A stretch of DNA of 64,000 nucleotides. Origin: Anaerolineales bacterium. GTDB taxonomy: Bacteria > Chloroflexota > Anaerolineae > Anaerolineales > UBA11579. Within the stretch, counting starts at the first letter, position 1; the number at the start of each line of letters is the position of its first letter. The stretch is taken from positions 124,001-188,000 of the forward strand of contig JAHBVC010000001.1 of the NCBI GenBank assembly GCA_019637755.1, given 5' to 3'. The position numbers and the translations under genes were made by a program. This document shows, piece after piece, positions 7,667 to 15,990 of the stretch. The notes beneath the pieces were generated by a model that did no database searches, was not told where the DNA came from, and saw only the letters and a program-made list of their open reading frames with translations.

Positions 7667-8920
7667 TTAGGGGATGAAGGTATCGCGCACTCGGTTGACC
7701 GCATCGGCAGCGCTCAGCTCCTGCTTGAGCACCGCCACCACGGCTTCGGAGAGGGCGCTGCCCCAACGCTCCAAGGTGAGCTGGTCGGGCAGGGGGTGCG
7801 CATTGGTCACCAGTTGGCTGGCGAGGGCCTGGTTGGCATCGGGCGCCCAGGCGGCCAGGGCACTTGGCCGCGGCGGCAAGAGCGCTGCCGCGGCACTGTA
7901 TTGTGCCAGGAACTCTGGCGTGGTCAGGAATTCGATCAACTCGTGCGCCAACGCCACGCGCTCAGGGTTTTGGGTTGTGATCACCCACACCCAGCCGCGC
8001 ACCAGCGTGAAGGGCTGGCCGTTTTGGGTGGGCAGCGGCGCGCCGCTCACTTCGCCCTGGCGATTGGCGAACACCTGGCTGGTCCAGGCGGTCACCATCG
8101 GCAGGCGGCCTTCGCTGAAGGCTTGCCAGGTTTGCTCATTGCTCTGGTATTGGGTCAACCAGAAGGGAAACACGCCGCGCGCCTGGCCAGTGGACAGGAA
8201 ATCAAACACTTCCAGCAGTTGGACCTCGCTGATGGTGTAGTCACCCTCAGTGGGCAATGAAAGCAACTGCAACACGATAAAGCGCGCCTGCGGGTCGGCG
8301 GCGGCAAAGCCCAGCGCGATGCGCGTATCCATCAGGCGCAGCCAGTTGGGCGGCACCTGAGCGATGGCGGTGCTGCGGTGCGCGGCGACCAGCGCATCGG
8401 CCATGAATGGGCGGCCATAGGTTTGTTCGTTCACGCTGGCCAGCGCGGTAGCGAAAGCGTACCAGTCGTCTTCGTTTAGGGGCTGCTGCGCTTGCACCAG
8501 GCCTGCCTCCACGGCTTGTGGCAACAGGCTGGCGGGAAGCAGCACCAGATCCGGCAAGGCCAGCGGCGCGGCGCTTTGGGCGCGGCGCAAGGATTCGAGT
8601 AGGCCACCGGTCCCCAGTTCATCCTTGAGGCGCGGGTTGATCAGCGCCTGCGGGTGCTGGCCGGTGAATTCGTCCAGGCGGGTTTGCAGCATGCCGGCGG
8701 CCAGGCTGCCGGCGTTGGGGTCGTATTGGGGCGGCAGCCACAGCGTCAGCGTGAGGGCGCGTTCGGTGCTGGGGCTGGTGGGTTGCAGCGTGCTCACAAC
8801 GGCCACCGCTGCTGCAGTGGTGCTGGGCGTGGGCACCAGGCTGGCGGTGAGGCTGGCACAGGCCGATAGGCCCAGCGCTACAACAGCGGCGGGCAGCACG
8901 CGGAGGAAGAAGCGGTTCAT
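7667..8920 (-). CDS. ABC-type extracellular solute-binding lipoprotein
   Basis: A 417-residue protein. The signal peptide ends in the lipobox LSAC (Cys at about residue 21) after a TM-like stretch. The mature part has the two-lobe layout of family 1 binding proteins (FTGQHPQALINPRLKDE near residue 85 and ITTQNPERVALAHELIEFL near residue 315). No permease or ATPase gene is adjacent, so its transporter is elsewhere or it only senses. The minus-strand TACAAT (8927-8932) ends 6 nt before the ATG, so the mRNA is probably leaderless. Ligand unknown. Confidence 0.8.
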   Translation of the reverse strand: MNRFFLRVLPAAVVALGLSACASLTASLVPTPSTTAAAVAVVSTLQPTSPSTERALTLTLWLPPQYDPNAGSLAAGMLQTRLDEFTGQHPQALINPRLKDELGTGGLLESLRRAQSAAPLALPDLVLLPASLLPQAVEAGLVQAQQPLNEDDWYAFATALASVNEQTYGRPFMADALVAAHRSTAIAQVPPNWLRLMDTRIALGFAAADPQARFIVLQLLSLPTEGDYTISEVQLLEVFDFLSTGQARGVFPFWLTQYQSNEQTWQAFSEGRLPMVTAWTSQVFANRQGEVSGAPLPTQNGQPFTLVRGWVWVITTQNPERVALAHELIEFLTTPEFLAQYSAAAALLPPRPSALAAWAPDANQALASQLVTNAHPLPDQLTLERWGSALSEAVVAVLKQELSAADAVNRVRDTFIP

Positions 8921-8926
8921 GAGGAA

Positions 8927-8932
8927 ATTGTA
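8927..8932 (-). promoter_or_regulatory. -10 box of the solute-binding lipoprotein gene
   Basis: TACAAT on the minus strand, 6 nt before the ATG at 8920 and with no Shine-Dalgarno: the leaderless arrangement seen repeatedly in the window. Confidence 0.45.
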
Positions 8933-8937
8933 TCCGT

Positions 8938-9318
8938 TTAGGGGCTGGAGGGAGTTTCGCTAGCTAGTGGGGTTTCGCTGGCGGTTGCGCTGGGGGGCAC
9001 AGGGGTTTCTGTAGGGGCCGTGGTGGCGGTAGGCGTTGAAGATGGGGTAAAGGTCAGCGTTGGGGTTGCGGTTAGGCTGGGAGTCACCGTCAGGGTGCTG
9101 GTCTGGCTGGCGGTAGGCGTGGCGCTCGGCGTATCCGTTGGGCTGGTGGTACTGCTTGGCTCGCCGGTCAGCGTGGCTGTGGGGCTGGGCGTCTGGCTGA
9201 GGCGCACATTGGCGGCTACATAGCCTGCCAGGTAGCACGGCAGCGTGAGCAAAACAATGCCCGCCAAAATGTAGCGTAGGCGCTGGCGTTGGCGCGGATC
9301 TTTTTGGTTGAAAAGCAT
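8938..9318 (-). CDS. Membrane-anchored Thr/Ser/Pro-rich protein
   Basis: A 126-residue protein: short basic N-terminus (KDPRQRQRLR), one TM helix at about 16-36, then about 85 residues almost entirely of Thr, Pro, Ser, Ala and Glu. This looks like a surface stalk or O-glycosylation substrate. No enzymatic domain is present. It lies 18 nt upstream of the solute-binding lipoprotein in transcription order, so the two may be co-transcribed. Low-complexity sequence prevents any family call. Confidence 0.65.
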   Translation of the reverse strand: MLFNQKDPRQRQRLRYILAGIVLLTLPCYLAGYVAANVRLSQTPSPTATLTGEPSSTTSPTDTPSATPTASQTSTLTVTPSLTATPTLTFTPSSTPTATTAPTETPVPPSATASETPLASETPSSP

Positions 9319-9382
9319 AAGCAGCCAATCATATCATTCCCACTGGATGGCTGCCAATAACACACAAAGAGAACATTCGTTC

Positions 9383-9411
9383 TTGTCATTTGATTGTGGA
9401 TATGCTATAGT
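9383..9411 (+). promoter_or_regulatory. Promoter of greA
   Basis: TTGTCA (9383-9388), a 17-nt spacer and TATAGT (9406-9411): a good vegetative sigma promoter match, about 75 nt upstream of the greA ATG. Confidence 0.6.
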
Positions 9412-9486
9412 CTGCATGCTGTTAGCAAATCTCCCCTGGTTTGCTTGCAGCAAATGTGTTTAAAACGCAAAAAACAAAAGGGAACC

Positions 9487-9963
9487 ATGTCTACTGAGTA
9501 TTTGACCAAGCAAGGCTTCAAAAAACTGCAAGACGAGCTGGATATGCTGCGCAATGTACGCCGCAAGGAGATCGCCGAGCGCCTGCGCGAGGCGGCCGAA
9601 AACAGCTTGGGTGAGTTTGTTGAAGACCCTGAGTTTGAGGCCGCCAAGAACGAGCAATCCTTTGTTGAAGGCCGCATCAAAGAATTGGAAATTCTGCTCG
9701 CCAATGCGACCCTGATCGAAGAGCACAAGGGCCGCCGCAAGAGCGACGTAGTGGAGATCGGCAGCAAGGTCACCATCCAGCAGGGCCGCCGTAAGCCCGA
9801 GGAGTACATGATCGTGGGAGCGGCAGAAGCTAACCCGCGCGAAGGCAAGATCAGCCATGAGAGCCCGCTGGGGAGCGCGCTGCTGGGTAAGAAGGAAGGC
9901 GACAAGGCCGATATCGACGCGCCGTCTGGTGCCTTCTCGGTAAAGATTACCAAAGTAATCTAA
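9487..9963 (+). CDS. greA: Transcription elongation factor GreA
   Basis: A 158-residue GreA of standard length. The N-terminal antiparallel coiled coil begins YLTKQGFKKLQDEL; its tip segment EFVEDPEFEAAKNEQ carries the acidic residues that enter the RNA polymerase secondary channel. The C-terminal FKBP-like domain ends SPLGSALLGKKEGDKADI. It rescues backtracked polymerase by stimulating transcript cleavage. The start is set by AAAGGGAACC just before the ATG; the frame is open upstream to 9394 but that part is not GreA-like. A terminator follows, separating it from lysS. Confidence 0.95.
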   Translation: MSTEYLTKQGFKKLQDELDMLRNVRRKEIAERLREAAENSLGEFVEDPEFEAAKNEQSFVEGRIKELEILLANATLIEEHKGRRKSDVVEIGSKVTIQQGRRKPEEYMIVGAAEANPREGKISHESPLGSALLGKKEGDKADIDAPSGAFSVKITKVI

Positions 9964-9987
9964 TACCCACGAACAAACACGCAATCG

Positions 9988-10021
9988 AGAGGCCCGGCGG
10001 CAAATGCCCCGGGCCTCTTTT
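9988..10021 (+). terminator. Terminator of greA
   Basis: The stem AGAGGCCCGG / CCGGGCCTCT is followed by a T-run, 25 nt after the greA stop. Confidence 0.85.
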
Positions 10022-10046
10022 TATGTAATAATCCGGCGGAGTTGAT

Positions 10047-11567
10047 ATGAGTGACGAACAACAATTTACTGAACTTGAACGCCTGCGCTTAGCCAAACTG
10101 GAAGCCTTACGCCAGCAGGGCACTGATCCCTTCCCGCCACGCGTAGAGCGCACGCACACCACGGCGCAGGCGCTGGCCGCCTTTGAAGCCGGCGGCGAGC
10201 AGCCGCTGGCCGCCACCGTGGTGGGGCGCATTCGCTCCATGCGCTTGATGGGCAAGCTGGCCTTCGCCCATGTGGAAGATGGCCAGGGCCGCCTGCAGTT
10301 GTTCCTGCGCGCGGATGATTTTGGCGCCGACAATTTGCAGCACTTCAAAGACTATTTTGACCTGGGCGATTTTGTAGAAGCGCAGGGCGAAATGTTCCGC
10401 ACCAAAGCGGGCGAGGTTTCGCTGAATGTACGCAGCCTGCGCATGATCTCCAAGGCGCTCACACCGCTGCCCGCGGCCAAAGACGAAGTCGTAGACGGCG
10501 AGGTAGTGCGCCACGCCACGCTGGCCGACCCTGAGACACGCTACCGCCAGCGCTATGCTGACCTGGCCGTGAACCCGCAGGTGCGCGAGGTGTTCAAGAC
10601 ACGCGCCGCCATCCTGCGCTCGCTGCGCGAGTTTCTGGACAAGCACGATTTCTTAGAGGTCGAAACGCCGGTCTTGCAACCGGTGTATGGCGGCGCTGCG
10701 GCGCGCCCCTTCGTTACGCACCACAACCAGCTCAAGCAAGACCTGTACCTGCGTATCTCGTTTGAGCTATATCTCAAGCGGCTGCTGGTGGGCGGTATGG
10801 AGCGTGTGTACGAGATCGGGCGCGACTTCCGCAATGAAGGCGTAGACCGCACGCACAACCCTGAGTTCACCATGCTTGAGTTTTACATGGCCTATGCCGA
10901 TTATCGCCGCGTGATGGAATTCACCGAAGAGATGATCAACTTTGTGGGCAAGCAAGTGTTGGGTGGCAGCAAGCTCACTTATCAGGGTAACGAGATCGAT
11001 CTGGCCAATGCCTGGCCGCGCATCACGATCGCTGATGCGGTGCACGAGTTCGCCGGCATTGACATCAATCAGCATCCTAATGCCGCCAGTCTGGCCGCCG
11101 CCATGAAGGCCAAAGACTACAAGGTGCGCGTGGGCGGCAGCCGCGGCAAGCTCATCGAAGACCTGGTGGGCGACCATGTGGAGCCCCGGTTGATCCAGCC
11201 CACCTTCTTGTACGACTATCCGCGTGAGGTATCGCCGCTGGCCAAGAGCCACCCGGAGGATGCCCAGACCGTGGAGCGCTTTGAGGGCTACGTGGGCGGC
11301 TTCGAGTTGTGCAACGCCTTCAGCGAGCTCAATGACCCGCTCGACCAGCAGGCGCGCTTCGAAGAGATGGGCCGCAGCCTGAAAGCGGACGACGAAGACT
11401 TGCACCCGGTAGACGAAGATTATCTGCGCGCCATGCGCTACGGTATGCCGCCCAACGGTGGCTTTGGCATGGGCATTGACCGCATCACGATGTTGTTCAC
11501 TGACCAGCCCAACATCCGCGAGGTCATCTTGTTTCCGCACCTACGCAAGCGCTGCGAGGGTGAATAG
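10047..11567 (+). CDS. lysS: Lysyl-tRNA synthetase, class II
   Basis: A 506-residue class II synthetase of normal length. The N-terminal OB-fold anticodon-binding domain covers about residues 50-150 ([20 protein letters not shown]). The catalytic domain has motif 2 ([20 protein letters not shown]) and motif 3 ([14 protein letters not shown]). It charges tRNA-Lys with lysine. TAATAAT lies upstream and GGCGGAG precedes the ATG. The stop codon overlaps the GTG start of the following small gene by one base. Confidence 0.97.
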   Translation: MSDEQQFTELERLRLAKLEALRQQGTDPFPPRVERTHTTAQALAAFEAGGEQPLAATVVGRIRSMRLMGKLAFAHVEDGQGRLQLFLRADDFGADNLQHFKDYFDLGDFVEAQGEMFRTKAGEVSLNVRSLRMISKALTPLPAAKDEVVDGEVVRHATLADPETRYRQRYADLAVNPQVREVFKTRAAILRSLREFLDKHDFLEVETPVLQPVYGGAAARPFVTHHNQLKQDLYLRISFELYLKRLLVGGMERVYEIGRDFRNEGVDRTHNPEFTMLEFYMAYADYRRVMEFTEEMINFVGKQVLGGSKLTYQGNEIDLANAWPRITIADAVHEFAGIDINQHPNAASLAAAMKAKDYKVRVGGSRGKLIEDLVGDHVEPRLIQPTFLYDYPREVSPLAKSHPEDAQTVERFEGYVGGFELCNAFSELNDPLDQQARFEEMGRSLKADDEDLHPVDEDYLRAMRYGMPPNGGFGMGIDRITMLFTDQPNIREVILFPHLRKRCEGE

Positions 11568-11776
11568 TGCCACAAGGTGGGGCAGGTAGCGAGTTTCTCG
11601 CCCAGCTCTCCAACCCGGCGCGTAGTGCGCTGGAGCATGCTGGCATCACCACGCTCAGTAAGTTGGCCAAATATACTGAGAAGGAAATTTTGGGCCTGCA
11701 CGGCATAGGGCCAGCCTCCATGCCCACCTTGCGCAAGGTGTTGAAGGACGCCGGGCTGGCGTTTCGGGCTAAGTAA
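11567..11776 (+). CDS. Helix-hairpin-helix protein, RpoA-CTD-like (69 aa)
   Basis: A 69-residue protein with NPARSALEHAGITTLSKL and EKEILGLHGIGPASMPTLRK, the tandem helix-hairpin-helix pattern found in the RNA polymerase alpha C-terminal domain and in DNA-repair proteins. GIGPASMPTL is the DNA-phosphate-binding hairpin. The start is a GTG overlapping the lysS stop by 1 nt, so translation is coupled. A strong terminator follows. Probably a small DNA-binding protein; role unknown. Confidence 0.75.
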   Translation: MPQGGAGSEFLAQLSNPARSALEHAGITTLSKLAKYTEKEILGLHGIGPASMPTLRKVLKDAGLAFRAK

Positions 11777-11778
11777 TC

Positions 11779-11808
11779 AAATGGGCGGGTCTGAGACCCG
11801 CCCATTTT
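11779..11808 (+). terminator. Terminator of the lysS operon
   Basis: The perfect stem AAATGGGCGGGTC / GACCCGCCCATTT with a TTTT tail lies directly after the helix-hairpin-helix gene. Confidence 0.9.
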
Positions 11809-11845
11809 AGGGTTGGTCTGGTCTTTTGTTTTGGGAGCAACCAAG

Positions 11846-12128
11846 ATTGCTTCGGTCGGCCGCATTGACATGCGGCCTCACTCGCAATGACAGTTTTTAG
11901 TCATTCCGACCGAGTGCAGCGAGGGAGGAATCCTTTAGGCCAAACGGAGTTCGTGCCTATGCCCTAAAGGATTCTTCCTCGCCGCTATGCGGCTCGGTCG
12001 GAATGACAGTCAAAAAGCAAAGTATTGCATGTTGTGTGGCCTCGCTCGCAATGACAGTTTTTTAGTCATTCCGACCGAGTGCAGCGAGGGAGGAATCCTT
12101 TAGGCCAAACGGAGTCGTGCCTATGCCC
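11846..12128. repeat. Dispersed repeat block: two 84-bp direct copies and an inverted part
   Basis: The segment 11881-11964 is repeated at 12045-12128 with two single-base indels. Between them, 11966-12007 carries part of the unit in inverted orientation (AAGGATT...TCGGTCGGAATGAC). The block begins with ATTGCTTCGGTCG (11846-11858), which also occurs around 43.9 and 44.04 kb. No protein is encoded in the roughly 400 bp between the lysS-operon terminator and the serS promoter; the block looks like a non-autonomous mobile repeat. Confidence 0.7.
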
Positions 12129-12172
12129 GATCAGCTACTTCGATTGGCAAACGCGCCGCCTATCTTCTCTGC

Positions 12173-12178
12173 TATAAT
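12173..12178 (+). promoter_or_regulatory. -10 box of the serS T-box transcript
   Basis: TATAAT directly upstream of the T-box leader. TTGGCA at 12144-12149 is too far (23 nt) to be a standard -35, so the -35 is not resolved. Confidence 0.55.
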
Positions 12179-12184
12179 CAAGTA

Positions 12185-12408
12185 TTGGCTTGCGGAACTA
12201 CGCCAGCGTACTCTCTCCCAGCAAGCTGCCGGATGATGCAAGGCAGCAGAGAGCGCCAGCTTTCCACTCCGCCGCGCGGTTAGAGCGCACTGGCCAACGG
12301 GTTTCGCCCGATAACGCGAATTTGAGGTTTGCGCCGGAATGCACGGCGCGAACGAATGCAGGTGGCACCACGGCGCCCCCGTCCTGCAAAAAGGATGGGG
12401 CGTTTTTT
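12185..12408 (+). promoter_or_regulatory. T-box riboswitch leader of serS
   Basis: The roughly 225-nt untranslated leader holds a T-box core at 12354-12373 (GAATGCAGGTGGCACCACGG, close to the consensus AGGGTGGNACCGCG). The terminator/antiterminator stem and T-run follow immediately, and serS starts 15 nt later. Upstream, CTCTCT/AGAGAG around GCTGCC/GGCAGC forms a plausible Stem I distal part. Uncharged tRNA-Ser would bind and prevent termination. The specifier codon was not resolved. Confidence 0.8.
12374..12408 (+). terminator. T-box-controlled terminator before serS
   Basis: The stem CGCCCCCGTCC / GGATGGGGCG with a loop of about 8 nt is followed by TTTTTT. Its 5' arm overlaps the end of the T-box sequence, as needed for an alternative antiterminator fold. 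Confidence 0.8.
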
Positions 12409-12422
12409 GTTAAGGAGCAGAT

Positions 12423-13697
12423 ATGTTGGACATCAATCTCATTCGTGAAACTCCCGATGTAGTCAAGGCCGGGCTGGTAAAGCGCAACATGGATCCGGCG
12501 CTGGTGGACACTGCCGCCAGCCTGGATGCGCGCCGCCGTGAGCTGCTGGTGCAGGTAGAGGCGCTGAAGGCCGAGCGCAACGCCGTCTCCAAAGAGATCA
12601 GCACCATGCAAGACAAGGCCGCTAAAGAAGCGCGTATTGCAGATATGCGTGCTGTAGGTGACAAAATCGGTGCGTTGGATACAGAATTGGCGGCAATCGA
12701 TGCCGATTTTGAAGCGACTATCTCTGTTATCCCCAATATTGTCGAGGAGCGCGTGCCTGCTGGCGGCGAAGAGAACAACATCGTCGCCAAGGAGTGGGGT
12801 GATAAACCCAGCTTTGATTTCGAGGCCAAGCCGCACTGGGAACTGGGTGAGCAACTCGGCATCATTGATTTTGAGGCCGGCGTGCGCGTCACCGGCAGCC
12901 GCTTCTACGTGCTCAGTGGTGCTGGCGCCCGCTTGCAGCGCGCCCTCATCTCGTGGATGCTGGACCTGCACTCCCGCCAGGGCTACACCGAGAAATACAC
13001 GCCCTTCATGGTAAAGGGCGCCACGCTGTACGGCGCCGGGCAGCTGCCCAAGTTCAAGGACAATCTCTACAAGGATGCCGAGGAAGACCTGTACATGATT
13101 CCTACGGCTGAAGTGCCTCTTACCGGCCTGCACATGGGCGAGATTCTGGCTGAGGAGCAGTTGCCGCTGCGCTATACGGCGTATTCACCGTGCTTCCGCC
13201 GCGAGAAGATGAGCGCCGGGCGCGATGTGCGCGGCATTAAGCGCGGCCACCAGTTCGACAAAGTGGAAATGTACAAGTTCACCACTCCCGAGCAGTCTGA
13301 GGCAGAATTTGAGCAGATGGTGGCGGATGCCGAGGTCACCTGCCAGGCGTTGGGCTTGCCGTACCGCTTGCTGCTGAAAGCGGCGGGCGATACCAGCGAA
13401 TCGGCGCACATCAGCTACGACATTGAGATTTGGGCCGCCGGGTGCAACGAATGGCTCGAAGTTTCGTCTATATCTAAAGTAGGAGACTTCCAAGCGCGCC
13501 GTGCTGGTATCAAGTACCGTGCCGCCGGCGAAAAGGGCAGCCGCTTCCTGCACACCATCAACGGCTCCGGCCTGGGTCTGCCACGTACGCTCATTGGCGT
13601 GCTGGAGAATTACCAGCAGGCCGATGGCTCGGTGATCGTGCCTGAAGTGCTGCGCCCGTGGATGGGCGGCATTGAGCGCATCGCGGCGGGAGAGTAA
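12423..13697 (+). CDS. serS: Seryl-tRNA synthetase
   Basis: A 424-residue class II synthetase of usual length. The N-terminal tRNA-binding coiled coil spans about 25-105 (RRRELLVQVEALKAERNAVS). Motif 2 is YSPCFRREKMSAGRDVRGIK and motif 3 is NGSGLGLPRTLIGVLENYQQ. It charges tRNA-Ser. AAGGAG lies 6 nt before the ATG. It is controlled by the upstream T-box. The DUF456 gene follows 18 nt later and is probably read through from here. Confidence 0.98.
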   Translation: MLDINLIRETPDVVKAGLVKRNMDPALVDTAASLDARRRELLVQVEALKAERNAVSKEISTMQDKAAKEARIADMRAVGDKIGALDTELAAIDADFEATISVIPNIVEERVPAGGEENNIVAKEWGDKPSFDFEAKPHWELGEQLGIIDFEAGVRVTGSRFYVLSGAGARLQRALISWMLDLHSRQGYTEKYTPFMVKGATLYGAGQLPKFKDNLYKDAEEDLYMIPTAEVPLTGLHMGEILAEEQLPLRYTAYSPCFRREKMSAGRDVRGIKRGHQFDKVEMYKFTTPEQSEAEFEQMVADAEVTCQALGLPYRLLLKAAGDTSESAHISYDIEIWAAGCNEWLEVSSISKVGDFQARRAGIKYRAAGEKGSRFLHTINGSGLGLPRTLIGVLENYQQADGSVIVPEVLRPWMGGIERIAAGE

Positions 13698-13715
13698 GTC
13701 TCCATAGGAGAGTGA

Positions 13716-14234
13716 GTGACTGAGTTTTCTGAGGTGCTGGCAAACGTTTTACAAGTGGGCTTGCCGCTGGCGCTGATGCTGGTGGGCTTGTTTGGGCTAA
13801 TTGTGCCCATCTTCCCCGGTGGCGTCATCATCTGGATCGGCACGCTGTTCTACGGCTTGGCGGCTGGCTTCACCACCTGGGGATGGGTGTTCTTCGCCAT
13901 CATCACCTTGTTGATGGTGGCCTGCTCGCTGGTGGACAACGTGCTGATGGGCAAGGAAGCCCTGCGCAGCGGCGCCTCATGGTGGAGCCTGTTTTGGGCC
14001 GCCACTGCCGGCGTGCTGGGCACGCTGTTCTTCCCACCCTTTGGCGGCCTCATCGGTGCGCCGATTGGCCTGGCCGTCTCAGAGTGGTATCGCCACCGCG
14101 ATTGGAATAAGGCGCTCAAGACCACGCGCGGTCTGGCGGTGGGCTGGAGCTGGTCTTTCCTGGCGCGCTTTGGTATTGGTGTCGTGATGATCCTGGTGTG
14201 GGGCTTGTGGGTGTGGAGCAACGCCGCGGCCTAG
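13716..14234 (+). CDS. DUF456 family membrane protein
   Basis: A 172-residue membrane protein with four hydrophobic segments, beginning LPLALMLVGLFGLIVPIFPG near residue 16. It has the Gly-rich FFPPFGGLIGAPIGLAVSEW element typical of DUF456 proteins. No biochemical role is established for the family. The start is GTG at 13716 with GGAGAG upstream. It sits 18 nt after serS and overlaps the longest version of the next frame. Confidence 0.8.
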   Translation: MTEFSEVLANVLQVGLPLALMLVGLFGLIVPIFPGGVIIWIGTLFYGLAAGFTTWGWVFFAIITLLMVACSLVDNVLMGKEALRSGASWWSLFWAATAGVLGTLFFPPFGGLIGAPIGLAVSEWYRHRDWNKALKTTRGLAVGWSWSFLARFGIGVVMILVWGLWVWSNAAA

Positions 14235-15265
14235 CCTCCACACTGCGCGGCGTGCTGCTGTGCGGCCTGCTGCTATGCAGCTTGCTACTAACAGCCTGCG
14301 CGCCTGCCGCGCCGGATGGCAATCCGGTGCAGACGGCCATCGCCGCTACACTGACGGCGCGCCCGTTCAGCACACAGATACCAACCGAGTTGCCGTCCAT
14401 CCCCACGCGCACCTTTGTACCGGGCGACCGGCCGCAGGGCAAGATTGTGTATGTGTGCCAGTACAGCAAGTTGTCTGGCCGCAACCAGATCTGCCTGATC
14501 AATGCCGATGGCAGTAATCAGCGCGTGCTCACCCAGGGCGGCACGTACGATGATTTCTTCCCGTCGATTACCTCGGATGGCGAATACGTCTTGTTCGCCT
14601 CAGACCGCACGGGGCGCTATCAGATCTACCAATATGCGCTGGACACCGACCAGCTGACCCAGCTCACTGAGTTCACTGATATAAGCGCCTTCGCGCCTAC
14701 GGCTTCGCCAGACGGGCGCTGGATTGTGTTCTACGCCACACAAGATGGCACGCAGTACCCGGCCAGCCATAGCATCTGGGTCATGCGCCGCGATGGCAGC
14801 AACCCCGTGCGCCTCGGCCAGCGGCCGGGCGGCGGCTGGGACCCGGTATGGTCGCCGGATAGCAGCCAGATCCAATTCGCTTCCGAGGTTAAGGGCTACC
14901 CGCAGTTGTTCGTGATAAATGCAGATGGGTCAGGCGTGCGCCAGGTGACCGACTTCAGCGGCCTGCGCGGCCGCAATGACTGGTCTGTGCACGGGCTGTT
15001 GGCAACCTATCTAGGCTCCTCATGGAACCGCGATATTTATGTCTTTGATACGCAAGGTGACAACCTTGTGCAGCTCACGGATGGCGGCAACAACCTGGCG
15101 CCCAGCTTCTCGCCGGATGGCGAGTGGCTGACCTTTATGTCGTACCGCGATAACCCGCGGCTGGATCTAGGCTGCGAGATTTACATCATGCGTGTGGATG
15201 GCAGCGAGCCGCGCCGCCTCACCGAGAATGACATCTGCGATTGGCAGCCGCGCTGGGGGCCGTAG
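14198..15265 (+). CDS. TolB-like beta-propeller lipoprotein
   Basis: Up to 355 residues. After a short Arg-containing leader and a Leu-rich stretch comes the lipobox LTAC, then about 290 residues of PD40/TolB-type repeats (SPDGRWIVFYATQDG, SPDSSQIQFASEVKG, SPDGEWLTFMSYRDN), each pairing INADGSN-type and SPDG turns. This predicts a six-bladed propeller outside the membrane. The start is uncertain: GTG codons at 14198, 14207, 14213 and 14252 are possible; the upstream ones keep basic residues before the signal core but overlap the DUF456 gene. Ligand unknown. Confidence 0.8.
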   Translation: MGLVGVEQRRGLASTLRGVLLCGLLLCSLLLTACAPAAPDGNPVQTAIAATLTARPFSTQIPTELPSIPTRTFVPGDRPQGKIVYVCQYSKLSGRNQICLINADGSNQRVLTQGGTYDDFFPSITSDGEYVLFASDRTGRYQIYQYALDTDQLTQLTEFTDISAFAPTASPDGRWIVFYATQDGTQYPASHSIWVMRRDGSNPVRLGQRPGGGWDPVWSPDSSQIQFASEVKGYPQLFVINADGSGVRQVTDFSGLRGRNDWSVHGLLATYLGSSWNRDIYVFDTQGDNLVQLTDGGNNLAPSFSPDGEWLTFMSYRDNPRLDLGCEIYIMRVDGSEPRRLTENDICDWQPRWGP

Positions 15266-15299
15266 ATTTTTTAATACCTGGTAGCTGCTCGGGAATTGG

Positions 15300-15383
15300 C
15301 TAGTGCTTACTTCAATCGGATAATCAGATTAATCAAAATCAATCGAACGAAGCGATGGTTTTGACTGGTTTTGATTGCCTAGA
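15300..15383. repeat. Degenerate 8-nt-period palindromic repeat (copy 1)
   Basis: A/T-rich GATTAATC/AATCGG units with imperfect inversion (AATCAAAATCAATCGAA ... TTTTGACTGGTTTTGATTG). It lies between the convergent propeller and NUDIX genes and may also serve as a shared terminator. Confidence 0.45.
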
Positions 15384-15896
15384 TTAAATATCCTCAAAAT
15401 GCATGGTGAGCGTCCCAGCATCGTCATAGGTATACAACGCCCACAGCGGCTCGCCATCCGGCGGCACGGCCAGCACTTTGGGCAGCAGGGTGGGGATATC
15501 TTCCACCATCTGCAACTCAGCCAGCTCGCTCACTTTGACCCATTGCAAGGTGCCCTCATCAGACTGGCGCAATTCACCATCCTGCGGGGCCGGGCCGCAG
15601 AACACGCTCATGTGGATGCCAACATCAGGGTCACCCGTGTCAATCGACACATCTGCGCATAGCCACAAGCGTTGTGGGCGCAAGCCAGACTCTTCTTCGA
15701 TCTCGCGGTAAGCAGCCGCCAGCACGCTCTCGCTGCGCTCGACGTGGCCGCCCAACCCGTTATACAGCCCAGGGAAAACGGGGCGGTCGTCGGCGCGCTT
15801 CATCAGCAGCACTTCATCGCCACGCGTAAGAAACACCAGTACGCGCGGGATGACCTGATAGCGGGTCTTGCTGAATTTTTGCGGATTATTGGTCAT
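15384..15896 (-). CDS. NUDIX hydrolase
   Basis: A 170-residue protein with a complete Nudix box, GHVERSESVLAAAYREIEEE followed by SGL, near residues 48-70 (Gly, Glu, REhxEExG magnesium ligands). It hydrolyses a nucleoside diphosphate linked to another moiety; the layout with LMKRADDRPVFPGLYNGLGG resembles the MutT/8-oxo-dGTP-type group, but the substrate is not predictable. ATG 15896 is preferred to an in-frame GTG at 15905, which falls at the edge of the ACAGATGAAC repeat. Confidence 0.88.
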   Translation of the reverse strand: MTNNPQKFSKTRYQVIPRVLVFLTRGDEVLLMKRADDRPVFPGLYNGLGGHVERSESVLAAAYREIEEESGLRPQRLWLCADVSIDTGDPDVGIHMSVFCGPAPQDGELRQSDEGTLQWVKVSELAELQMVEDIPTLLPKVLAVPPDGEPLWALYTYDDAGTLTMHFEDI

Positions 15897-15901
15897 TGAG
15901 T

Positions 15902-15932
15902 CCACAGATGAACGCAGATGAACACAGATAAA
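15902..15932. repeat. ACAGATGAAC tandem repeat (second copy)
   Basis: ACAGATGAAC, GCAGATGAAC, ACAGAT: the same degenerate 10-bp tandem repeat as at 550-577. Inverted TTTATCTGCG/CATCTGCGG sequence follows to about 15985. Confidence 0.6.
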
Positions 15933-15990
15933 AGACTTGCATCAGCGTTTATCTGCGGCGTGGCGAAGCCACGCACATCTGCGGCAAGGT

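Noticed and set aside
12198-13133. 311-codon minus-strand frame covering the T-box
   Set aside because: Antisense to serS and its leader; the T-box and SerS motifs explain the region.
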